A DNA stretch of 34,211 nt from Hondaea fermentalgiana (Eukaryota > Sar > Bigyra > Thraustochytrida > Thraustochytriidae): contig NPFB01000176.1 in the NCBI GenBank assembly GCA_014084085.1, forward strand, positions 57,899 to 92,109, written 5' to 3'. Positions 19,901 to 27,169 of the stretch are shown here, in pieces. A model generated the notes under the pieces. That model was not told where the DNA came from and ran no database searches. It saw only the letters and a program-made list of their open reading frames with translations. Position 1 is the first letter of the stretch; each line of letters starts with the position of its first letter. The position numbers and the translations under genes are program-made.

Positions 19901-22156
19901 AGCATAGGCAAAAATCGCCTCGCCTTCATCGTAGGCGGCGCCATCGTCACTAAAGAGAAAGTTCTCCACAAGATGCGTCTTGCCGACACCCTGCTCGCCG
20001 CTGAGCACAACAAGACGCGAACCGTTGCCAGCAAAGACGTCTTCTTGAAAGCCGGCAAGAGCCGAGCGAATGTAATCGGTGCCATTGGGGTCTGGACCAT
20101 TGCGCGAGGCAATAATGTTGCGCCGTGACTGAAAGCGCGTGAGAATCATGGTGAGAACCTCGGTGCTGGAAAAAGGAAGAGTCGAGAGCAAACGCTCCGG
20201 GTCAAGGGTGGTCCGCTCGTTGTCCCGAAGCCATAGTAGCTCGTAGTATGCCGGGTCAGACGCGCTGGGGTCAATAAAGCCCTTGTTGATGAGGTTGCTG
20301 ATGGCCGCCTCAGTGAGGTCGAGAACGGTCTCCATGCGAGTCTCGGAAACTGCAATGGTGCATTCGATTTCATCACCTTGGTTGCGATAGCGGATGCGCG
20401 CAAGGAAAACATCATCATCCGCGTCCTCGTGGTCATCTTCGTCGGCTGCGAAGTGTTGCAAGTGCTGGGTTGTACTTTCGGAGAGCTCCTTGTCGTGACG
20501 ACGATCATGCTTGCGTGCCTTTGCGGCGCGCCTCTTGGCGAAAAACCCACTCGTGTCGTTGAGAGCCTTGACTTGCTGTTCTTCAAGGCTCATCATCTCC
20601 TCTGGACTGACAACGACGTGCGAAGGGTTTAAATCCCTCCAGCGCGTCCTTTGCTGGGTCACGCGAATGTTGTGTTGCGTGAGGGTGCCGAGGCGGGCAA
20701 GGTGAACAGAGTGAAAGTCGTGGGCCTCAGGGTGTAGATGAGCCCCGCTCCTGATTTGAAAACAGTGAACGGGTTCGCGCTTACCCTTGACGGAGACGTC
20801 GACAGGGTAGAAATCCAGGGAAGAGTTGGTGAGGCGCCCCTTGGTTGTGCTGTCAATGAGGATGGTGCTCTTGCGTGAGCGTGCATTCTGCATGAGACGT
20901 GCCGCAAGATTGACCGAGTCGCCAATGACGGAATACTCTCGGCGATTGCCCGAAGCGTGCCCAATAATACCACAAAAGGCGAGACCGGTGGCGATGCCGA
21001 CGGCGCCTTGTAGCTGGTAGTTGGAGAGCTTGTAGAGCACCTTGAGACCACTGAGTACGCCGCGCAAAGGGTCGTCTTCGTGACCAAAGGGGGGAAGGCC
21101 AAAAACGGCAATGAGGGTTGCTCCCTTGTCGTCAACGAGAAACTTATTGATGGTTCCCTCATAGGAGAGAACGACGCTTTGAATCTTGTCAAAGACACCT
21201 GCAAGCATTTCGTCCTTGTCTCCCTTCATGATTTCATTCATGTTGAGACCAAGACTGAAGAAAAGAGTTGTCACCGTGCGAAGCTCGGGTGCCCAAAATG
21301 CGTCGTTGGACACAAGCAGGTACGGCATGACAGCATTCGGGACGTACTTCCAGAGCTTGCGCTCCGTTTCGAGGCCAGAAGCGATGGTCCGATCGTAAAT
21401 CTTCCACGCGACGCGGCATTCTGCGCGCCAGTCCTTGACAATGACGTGGCCGCCGGAAATCTTCTTTTCCTGTACAAAGAAGGACCCCACCTTGTCCCAA
21501 ATTGTGCTGCTCACCACAACCTCGCCGGGCTTTGCAACATTTTCACTATCAATCGCTTCTGCAAGTGCTTGTCCAATGGCCAGGTATTCAAAGCGTTCAC
21601 GCTGGATGAGGTCGTCGTGACCGCCAAGATGCATAATGTTCAGGGATCCACAACCGAGGCCGAGCTTGACGCGTAGCGTGCATTCTTTGCGAGGTGCCTT
21701 CTTCCCATCAGGCAGAGTCTCAACGTCTCTAAACTCGGTGTCTTTTTCGTAGACGCTAAAGACGAAGTTGTCGAGGCGTAATTGGATTTCTCGAGCGCAC
21801 TGGACGGCCCGCTGCACACGCTGCGTGTAGTCGCCCTCGTCGATTTGCGGCCAGAGAGTGATGACGGCATCGCCTGCAAATTTGAGGACGTCGCCGCCCG
21901 ACTTGCTGACTGTCTTGACGATCTGCGTCACGAATTTGTTGAGGTTCATGGAGAGTTCCTCGAGTCCATCGGGTCCGAGGCTGCACAGCTCCTCTGTGAG
22001 CGAAGTGAACCCGCTCATGTCTGCAAAGAGGCAGACGATCTCGTCAAAGTGCTGCGTCTGCGGCCGAAGAGGGCCATCTTCGTCGCGCTCGGTGTTGGCA
22101 ATATGCTGCGCCACAACGGCGGGCAGGTAGAACTGCAGAGCGTCCAGCTCCTTCAT
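16979..22156 (-). CDS. Soluble-type adenylyl cyclase (ADCY10-like) fused to PH and GNAT acetyltransferase domains
   Basis: Single-exon 1725-aa protein. C1 is a class III cyclase domain (about residues 36-205) with both metal Asp motifs, FADMSGF (D46) and LKFAGDA (D96). It also has a Lys four residues before D96, equivalent to the bicarbonate-site Lys of mammalian soluble AC. C2 (about 293-440) has NKFLVDDKGA and VIGDSVNLAARLM, which carries the transition-state Asn416/Arg420 pair. Key catalytic residues are therefore present. A STAND/AAA-type NTPase follows, with Walker A GEQGVGKTHL (about 719-728) and Walker B LTVVVDDSQYLD (about 968-979), then a helical region. A PH domain spans about 1300-1425 (GFLQIRKE..KPRWCHLRG..REDRVQW-like end). 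After a disordered linker, the C-terminus (about 1550-1700) is a GNAT fold with motif A AVLPWARRQGIGRSLY and a final FHRSLMF. It likely makes cAMP from ATP at a membrane and may acetylate a target. The start ATG is at 22156. Confidence 0.9.
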   Translation of the reverse strand: MKELDALQFYLPAVVAQHIANTERDEDGPLRPQTQHFDEIVCLFADMSGFTSLTEELCSLGPDGLEELSMNLNKFVTQIVKTVSKSGGDVLKFAGDAVITLWPQIDEGDYTQRVQRAVQCAREIQLRLDNFVFSVYEKDTEFRDVETLPDGKKAPRKECTLRVKLGLGCGSLNIMHLGGHDDLIQRERFEYLAIGQALAEAIDSENVAKPGEVVVSSTIWDKVGSFFVQEKKISGGHVIVKDWRAECRVAWKIYDRTIASGLETERKLWKYVPNAVMPYLLVSNDAFWAPELRTVTTLFFSLGLNMNEIMKGDKDEMLAGVFDKIQSVVLSYEGTINKFLVDDKGATLIAVFGLPPFGHEDDPLRGVLSGLKVLYKLSNYQLQGAVGIATGLAFCGIIGHASGNRREYSVIGDSVNLAARLMQNARSRKSTILIDSTTKGRLTNSSLDFYPVDVSVKGKREPVHCFQIRSGAHLHPEAHDFHSVHLARLGTLTQHNIRVTQQRTRWRDLNPSHVVVSPEEMMSLEEQQVKALNDTSGFFAKRRAAKARKHDRRHDKELSESTTQHLQHFAADEDDHEDADDDVFLARIRYRNQGDEIECTIAVSETRMETVLDLTEAAISNLINKGFIDPSASDPAYYELLWLRDNERTTLDPERLLSTLPFSSTEVLTMILTRFQSRRNIIASRNGPDPNGTDYIRSALAGFQEDVFAGNGSRLVVLSGEQGVGKTHLVENFLFSDDGAAYDEGEAIFAYARGNPFETGRRARPFAVWTHIMSELLDSAEGDDKSLTREDHIVRAIKAARRSYGPEVVAEDIEDRLYLLNDILSTSFEVPPGQFASSLLAPSSGSTLGRAAPKQTKKALGLAKSKTVFGANGKPTRLKALGMNWTPYSEDSLGRKGAAAGAASVGGAGTGSGVAGAFASQVSRIRHSLRRSVSFTNTVAAFVANPEAESVIRILATILGGLAARIPLTVVVDDSQYLDTFSLFVFQEIVATWNKSNVFIILLRRLSHFSLQDESLTQGNANERVSMFRPVPVKMHAAWEEHMSAAVREQLQARASMATELEKAVLFFESLTELEGVENLVLAARPSNTFDIICNCAQVDNMPEALISFIRKKTKGNPLYIADAIAYYTELELIERQTSPEPVLAFVGDEFERLANIHAVPIPLSVEAIVGALIDKMTLVQQLIIKVASIIGDVFTLGLVKSIFPIEHTDEQLEENFQKLIDTGVIVYARRDEGMAERKDTDKVKFSFESGWMVEILRHRMLNKQKRKLVAAKKRITKEWEEQQKLLHLEKAAENTFQVEHSGFLQIRKENARNIMSPWKPRWCHLRGHKLVQYYDSDEAKGLETIIIERTSEVSIDPIGYFGIESKLTPGAGPAPLYCFTIRTNRWIKKGKERGDMRTFTLGCENEEDRVQWVYKVQYEIDLLKIQGPGGELSIDASASESAASAGEMGGSKRSLVRATSVSYSSDPDAGREHLDYDDDAVQPKIASRPLQTRNSKTGMLKSVFGHGPRGSNGSRNQRKLSTVKTRPSKTTGVPGITYGVSCASMTPEAFNAISQAGTLEQFWEEPGSPSSTDHYMPNHSSNMYYECEGMSFVSQNSAGEIDGYIMGKLVVLFGQMSGSIDACAVLPWARRQGIGRSLYSRFFAACRGRDCRFVRCSVSVAHPIAIAFHRSLMFDEDEAQTERMARAGDKKLWFIKDLDGATQDEDVVEYENPLHLMRRKQSQH

Positions 22157-22443
22157 CCTTCCTTCCGGGGCACGCTCGAGGCCAACTCACCCGCGCAGAG
22201 CTCCGCGCTTTCCTTTCTCGAGCTCTCGGAGCGTGCGCGCGCCCCCTTTCCCTCGCTCCCTCTTTGCGCGGGCACGCGCGGCGCTTGCCGTCGTTTGAAT
22301 CTCCGCTGGCCTCGCTCGGCCTCGCCCGGGCTCGCGACCGCGCGCGGGCGGCCGGCAGCCCTCGCGGCCAGGCCCGGCGCAGGTACGCGCGCGCGCGAGC
22401 GAGCGCGCCCTGCCTGAGCGAGCGGGGGACCGCGCGCGCGAGA

Positions 22444-22505
22444 TGTAGATGGATGGATGGATGGATGGGTGGATGAATGGATGTCTGGGATGGATGTATG
22501 GAGGG
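22444..22505. repeat. (ATGG)n tetranucleotide microsatellite
   Basis: Imperfect ATGG/GATG repeats about 300 bp upstream of the cyclase ATG, flanked by alternating CG dinucleotide runs. A weaker gaatgtatgaatggagggatggatgat patch recurs near 22978-23004. Confidence 0.8.
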
Positions 22506-23964
22506 ACGCGCCCCCTCCGGTGCTTGAGGGCCGCGTCGGCGCGCCTGAGCGGGGCTGCTGGCCGCGCGCGAGTCCGATGCGCTGCACTGCGCTGCGCTCG
22601 GTCGCTCGGTCTTGCGCGCGCGCGCGCGAGAACGGGCGCCGAAAAGCGGAAAAGCGGATTGACTCGAGGTATACTCGTCGTTTTCCTTTCTGGTTTTTTA
22701 TTCACTTGGCTGCGTATTCCACACTTGCGTGAGCATATGTTACACTTGCGGGCGCGTTTTTGTGGACTGTGAACGCGCACCGATTCCGACTTGCGCGCGC
22801 GTGCACTTGGCTGTGAGCGCCCGCACATTATCTGTAGAGTAGCCCCTCCGCGCCGGAATGTGTCTGTGTGGGAAAAGTGCGGCGAGCTCAAGGAGGGGGT
22901 GCGGCAGAAGAGTTCACCCTTGCACGTGCGTGTGCGCTCCGCCGGGGACAGCAGCCAGGCAGCAGCGCTGCGGAGATGAATGTATGAATGGAGGGATGGA
23001 TGATTGCAGCACTGAGGATCTGCTGCTCACTGTCACTGGCCGGTGTGCGTGGGTGATGGACGCGACCGCGATGGCGACTTCCTCTTGGTCGCGAGAAGCT
23101 TGGCGAATCTGGGTTTTTCGTTGGTGCAGATGCGACCCGGTTTGCTGAAGCTACCTGCGATTAAATTATGAGATAATAAGCGGAGTCAAGAGAGAGTGGG
23201 CGAGAGAGAATGGGAGTCATCGTGCGACAGGTATACTGCAAGGTTTGCGTCTGGCTTCCGCATGGCGACAACCCCCTCGGGCGACAGCAAACGCCTGCTC
23301 TGAGGTGCAATCGATTCGGTGCATTGCGTGCGTCATTTGTTGGCGTGGGCGTGAATGTGCTTTGCACAAGTGAACAACGGCAACGCTGGTTTATCGTGGC
23401 TGGCAAGGCATTGGCAGCGTGCGGTTCTGGCCTTCTTACTGCAAGTACGCATGCGCATGGTAAAAGATGAATGAATTGGGTTGGTGAAATGGCAAGTTCT
23501 TGCGCCGCAATAGATTATGAAAAACGGCTGCGATGGTCCTTTGCTGATTACAGAAGATCACAACTCAAGCATAAGGATGGAAAGTCTCTCTACGTCTGTC
23601 TTAAGCACAGGATTTTGTGATCTCTGCAGAGAATGCCAGAATGATTATCTTTATAACGCAACCCCCGCAAGGAAAATACTTCTCCTCATGCGCAAGAAAA
23701 GTCATCCGGAATCCCCCCCCCCTCATGATGTATACGATATTTTTCCCACTGCAGAGTGATTCTAGCCTTTTATCTTTGCCGTATTTCTGGCACACAACTT
23801 GCAGTAGGTAGCATGGTTTTTGAGTTTTTTTTTAACACGGAGTCCACGAGAGAAATACATGATTTTGCGAAGGCCAATCGGCACCTAGACCCCTCCGGCT
23901 TTGATTTTTTTTTCGAATCGGTTGGTCGACCGTTCGCCCACCGGCGAGAAACGTCGATTGCCGC

Positions 23965-24064
23965 NNNNNNNNNNNNNNNNNNNNNNNNNNNNNNNNNNNN
24001 NNNNNNNNNNNNNNNNNNNNNNNNNNNNNNNNNNNNNNNNNNNNNNNNNNNNNNNNNNNNNNNN
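23965..24064. other. Assembly gap (100 N)
   Basis: Exactly 100 Ns, the conventional length for a scaffold gap of unknown size. The true distance between the flanks is therefore not known. The gap ends 44 bp before a tandemly duplicated sequence, which may explain the failed assembly. Confidence 0.98.
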
Positions 24065-24108
24065 CTTCGATTATGAGGAGACGATCACGTACTTTACTCG
24101 CGAACTCC

Positions 24109-24210
24109 GTGTTAATTAAAGCACTCTGGCCAGCCGAAAGCCTACGCCAAGCCCATGATTTTTGAGGTGTTAATTGCACTTTGGCCAGCCGAGAGTCTAG
24201 ACCAAGCCCA
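24109..24210. repeat. Imperfect tandem duplication of the 3' end of the SDR gene
   Basis: Two copies with a 58-bp period: 24109-24155 and 24167-24210. They match at 39 of 44 aligned bases, with one 3-base indel. Copy 2 includes the last codons and the stop codon of the SDR gene; copy 1 is its downstream duplicate and keeps the stop-codon triplet. It lies next to the assembly gap, so further copies may be missing from the assembly. Confidence 0.8.
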
Positions 24211-25492
24211 CTTGAAAGAAGAGAATGCCAAGCGTGCCAGCGAGAAGTCCAAGAAGAGCCCATTGCGGGATATTCGAAGTTGACTCAGGAGAGGCGGCGG
24301 TGGGGCGGCCGGACCACTCTTCCTTGAGCCACTTGATGGTTCGGCAATTTGCCTCTTCGATAGAGAAGAGCGGCGAAAACCCGAGGTTGTGGAGCGCTTC
24401 CTCGTCTGTAAAGGTCATGTCATCCACGATGGCCAACACGGATTCGGGCGTAAAGCTGTTCCTAGGGCGAAGTGCTCTCGGAATGAGCGAAAGGAGGAAG
24501 ACCACGATGTGAGCGAGAACCGACATGATCCATGCGGGTACCCGGCGCGTGGGAACAGGTATGTCAAACGCCTCAAGAAAGGGTGCAATTGCTTCATAAA
24601 AGGACCTTGGCTCTTCGTGTGAGAGATTAAGTGCGCGTCCTGCGATTTTGGAAATGCGATTTTGATCTTCGCTTTGCAAAACGTTGATCGCGCAGAGATG
24701 CCCGTAAGCGGCATTGCCAATATACATGTTATCTTGTTGCGGTTCGTTCATGCCAATGCGAAAGGACATGAGGCCTTGAAGGCCAGCTTGAACGACTTGT
24801 GGAACCAAAACTTGGTCGTGCTCACCATACACGTTGCGCAGACGCAAGGCGCATGTACGAAGCATTTGGGGTTGCTTTGCAGCGTCTTTTGTATCTGAAG
24901 AAGTTTGTACGCTGCAAAGACTATTGTCAGCCGCTACACAGAGCGACTCGGCAATGGCCTTGGAGAAGGCATAAAGGCCTCCACTGTAATCCTGAGGAGC
25001 TGCAGGATACGGTGCGTCAGACTTGAGGTTTCTGTTGTGACCCATATGGGAGATTGCGGTCGTGGAGCTTGTGTACACGAGCGAGGAGACGCCGGAGGCG
25101 CGGCAGGCGCGAATGACACAGCGCATTCCCTCAACATTGACTTGAAGCAGCTTTGTCGGCGAGAGATCACCCGTGCCATAGTCAATAAGGCTTGCCGCAT
25201 GAATTACGACATTGCATCCCGCAAAGGCCTTGCGCAGGAGCGTCTCGTCGAGCACGGATCCGGCGATGTACTTGAAAACGGGGCGAGAGGTACTTTTGCT
25301 CTCATTCGCGAGCAGGTCTGTAAAATTCGACCCCGCGGGCTTGACGAGGTCTAGCGCTCGGATCTCGAACACTGGCTTAGCAGTGTGCTGTTCGCCGAGC
25401 AGTCTGCAGATCGTGGAGCCCACTCCGCCGCAGGCTCCCGTAACGCAGACCACGAGGCCTTCTGCGTTGCCTTCGTCGCCGCCGCCTGCCAT
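24197..25492 (-). CDS. 3-beta-hydroxysteroid dehydrogenase/isomerase-type SDR, membrane-anchored
   Basis: Protein of 431 aa in the extended short-chain dehydrogenase superfamily. The NAD(P)-binding Rossmann motif VTGACGGVG is at residues 17-25, with HAASLIDYG near 98. The catalytic elements are YTSSTTAI (about 140-147) and Y174-AFS-K178 (YxxxK). The region RNVYGEHDQVLVPQ and the C-terminal two-thirds fit the 3-beta-HSD/sterol-4-alpha-carboxylate 3-dehydrogenase family. Two hydrophobic segments, about 318-338 and 411-430, suggest an ER membrane anchor. A role in sterol C4-demethylation is plausible; other 3-beta-HSD-like substrates cannot be excluded. The ATG at 25492 is 218 bp from the divergent ELMO gene. 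The 3' end lies in a tandem duplication. Confidence 0.87.
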   Translation of the reverse strand: MAGGGDEGNAEGLVVCVTGACGGVGSTICRLLGEQHTAKPVFEIRALDLVKPAGSNFTDLLANESKSTSRPVFKYIAGSVLDETLLRKAFAGCNVVIHAASLIDYGTGDLSPTKLLQVNVEGMRCVIRACRASGVSSLVYTSSTTAISHMGHNRNLKSDAPYPAAPQDYSGGLYAFSKAIAESLCVAADNSLCSVQTSSDTKDAAKQPQMLRTCALRLRNVYGEHDQVLVPQVVQAGLQGLMSFRIGMNEPQQDNMYIGNAAYGHLCAINVLQSEDQNRISKIAGRALNLSHEEPRSFYEAIAPFLEAFDIPVPTRRVPAWIMSVLAHIVVFLLSLIPRALRPRNSFTPESVLAIVDDMTFTDEEALHNLGFSPLFSIEEANCRTIKWLKEEWSGRPTAASPESTSNIPQWALLGLLAGTLGILFFQVGLV

Positions 25493-25709
25493 CTCTGGTG
25501 CGCTCGCCGCCCTCGCTCGCTCGCTCGCTCGCTCGCTGCCAACGCCTTCGACCTTGCAAACGCCGGGCGCTTCGGCGAGCGCGCGGCTTCTGCGCGGCGC
25601 CGGAAATGCGCGTGCGGTCGACGCGGCAGGGCTCGCTGCCCTCGACTGAGGTCTGCACGCGCCGACGACGTGCCGTGCCTAGTATACTAGAGACCTAGTT
25701 CCTGACCTG
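25493..25709. promoter_or_regulatory. Bidirectional promoter region, SDR and ELMO genes
   Basis: Only 217 bp separate two divergent ATGs, so the sequence must serve both genes. It contains a (GCTC)n run (about 25510-25537), a GC-rich middle, and a palindromic agtatactag near the ELMO start. No other element is recognised. Confidence 0.55.
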
Positions 25710-26984
25710 ATGCAGCGTCTCTCTCTTCGGTCACGCAAAACCCGTTTGCAGAACTCCGCCGAGGCCGCGCAGCAGACGCGTATCTTTGCGCGATCGAGGG
25801 CTGCGCGGGCGGGCGCGGCGCAGCGCGGGCGTTCTCGGCGCGGGCCGGGCGGCGCGCTCGCTGGCGCGCGGAGGGAGCAGGGCCGGAGTTCTCCGCGGGG
25901 GAAAAAGGCAGTCGAGCGCGTCGCTCGGTTTTGTCGACGGACGCCGCGCGAGATGGCGGCCGCGGTGGCGCCGCGCGACGCGGCGGGGCGGCCGACGCGC
26001 GACATTGTGCGGAGCGTGGGAGGGGACACGCTGGACGCGCACGACCCGAGGTGGTCGCTGGAGAGACGCGTGGTCAAGTGGGTCTTGCACCAGGTCACGG
26101 GGAAATGCGAGGTGCAACGCATCCTGGACGGGGAGGCGTGGCACTCGGTACGCATGTCCCGCGCTCTGAGCAAGAGCCTGCAGCTCTCCAAGCAACTCAA
26201 AAACGTGCACGAGACCATTTACGTGGAGGTGAATGCGGGGTTTAGTATTGACAGCGTCACTACGAACGTGATCGACCTCAAGATGATCGAGAGCGAGGCG
26301 GCGCGCTTGCGACACTTGCGCATGTGTCTTGTGGATTTGCGTAAGGCGAACACGTTTTTGACAGAGCTGGAGAGATCGCGACATGTGAAGTTTGACGCGA
26401 GCGAGCCCAGTCATGCGGACCTTTTGGAGAGGCTATGGAAGGGGCTTTTGCCGGGGGAAAAGGCGCCGGTCAAGACGGACTGGAAGCGCGTCGGCTTTCA
26501 AGGCGCAGATCCATCATCTGACTTTCGTGGTATGGGTTTGCTCGGTCTGGAGGCCCTGGCCCATTTTGTTGAGCGTAATCAGGACGCGGCTCGGCTCATC
26601 ATGAATCTCTACGAGGAGCTTGGATTTGCCATTACTGGAATTAATCTTGCCGGGTTTACGCTGCGAATGTTCGAGACACGGCAGCTGGATCATATCTTTT
26701 TTGCAGCTCCCGAATCTCTGCATAAGCCCAAGCCCAACAGCTCTGCAAAGGAAACGGCGAATCTGCTGGAAGGATATGATGATGGTAGTGACGCGGCGGC
26801 CGCGGACGATGTTCGAAAAGATTTGCACGATCGTGCTGTTGCGATATTTGCGGAGCAGTTTGGGCACTACGTCCGCGAGTTCTTTTCGCGACAATGGCGA
26901 ACGAGCGATCGTAACATTATGCACTTTGGCATTCATTTGGCAACCTTTGAGGCGCGCGTGCGATCGCGTCTTTTTCGCAACTGA
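25710..26984 (+). CDS. ELMO-domain protein (ELMOD-like, putative Arf/Arl GAP)
   Basis: Protein of 424 aa from the first ATG, or 343 aa from an in-frame ATG at 25953. The ELMO/CED-12 domain covers about residues 215-420. The diagnostic segment is W258 KRVGFQGADPSSDFRGMG, whose Arg273 aligns with the arginine important for GAP activity in the ELMOD family. LLGLEALAHFVERN and the helical C-terminus ending REFFSRQW..FEARVRSRL follow. The family acts on small Arf-like GTPases (ELMOD1-3 on Arl2) or as Rac-GEF partners; domain-only proteins like this fit the ELMOD type better. The first 81 residues are Arg/Ala-rich and look like either a targeting peptide or translated leader, so the second ATG may be the real start. 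It is convergent with the next gene, 185 bp apart. Confidence 0.87.
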   Translation: MQRLSLRSRKTRLQNSAEAAQQTRIFARSRAARAGAAQRGRSRRGPGGALAGARREQGRSSPRGKKAVERVARFCRRTPREMAAAVAPRDAAGRPTRDIVRSVGGDTLDAHDPRWSLERRVVKWVLHQVTGKCEVQRILDGEAWHSVRMSRALSKSLQLSKQLKNVHETIYVEVNAGFSIDSVTTNVIDLKMIESEAARLRHLRMCLVDLRKANTFLTELERSRHVKFDASEPSHADLLERLWKGLLPGEKAPVKTDWKRVGFQGADPSSDFRGMGLLGLEALAHFVERNQDAARLIMNLYEELGFAITGINLAGFTLRMFETRQLDHIFFAAPESLHKPKPNSSAKETANLLEGYDDGSDAAAADDVRKDLHDRAVAIFAEQFGHYVREFFSRQWRTSDRNIMHFGIHLATFEARVRSRLFRN

Positions 26985-27169
26985 TGATGACTCATTCCAC
27001 GGTCGCTATTCTGCTTTCGTCAAACGACGCTCAGATTGACTCTGTGTATGTGTGTCTCAAGTGGCGTTGCCTTTCAGAATTTAACGCAAAGAACAATTTG
27101 AAATACTCTCTTCTTGAGATTTCCTTCTGACTGTAGAGTTTGGCTGACAAAAAATTAAGGTTATGATAA

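Larger units (their letters stand above)
22157..24196. other. 2-kb repeat-rich spacer upstream of the cyclase gene, with assembly gap
   Basis: No gene is supported. The first 600 bp are extremely CpG-rich, with alternating GC runs (about 22385-22440 and 22612-22630) and an (ATGG)n array. They should contain the cyclase promoter and leader. From about 23460 the sequence becomes clearly more AT-rich, with homopolymer runs of C, T and A. A 100-N gap follows. Short ORFs in this stretch show no domain and some run through Ns. A gene fragment could be hidden in the gap. Confidence 0.6.

Noticed and set aside
22380..22640. CRISPR-like or regular interspersed repeat
   Set aside because: Only simple CG and ATGG microsatellites. 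There are no constant repeats with unique spacers, and the host is eukaryotic.
22187..22891. 234-aa minus-strand ORF upstream of the cyclase
   Set aside because: Composed of Arg/Ala/Pro/Ser low-complexity encoded by CpG and ATGG repeats. It overlaps the cyclase leader and has no protein similarity I can see.
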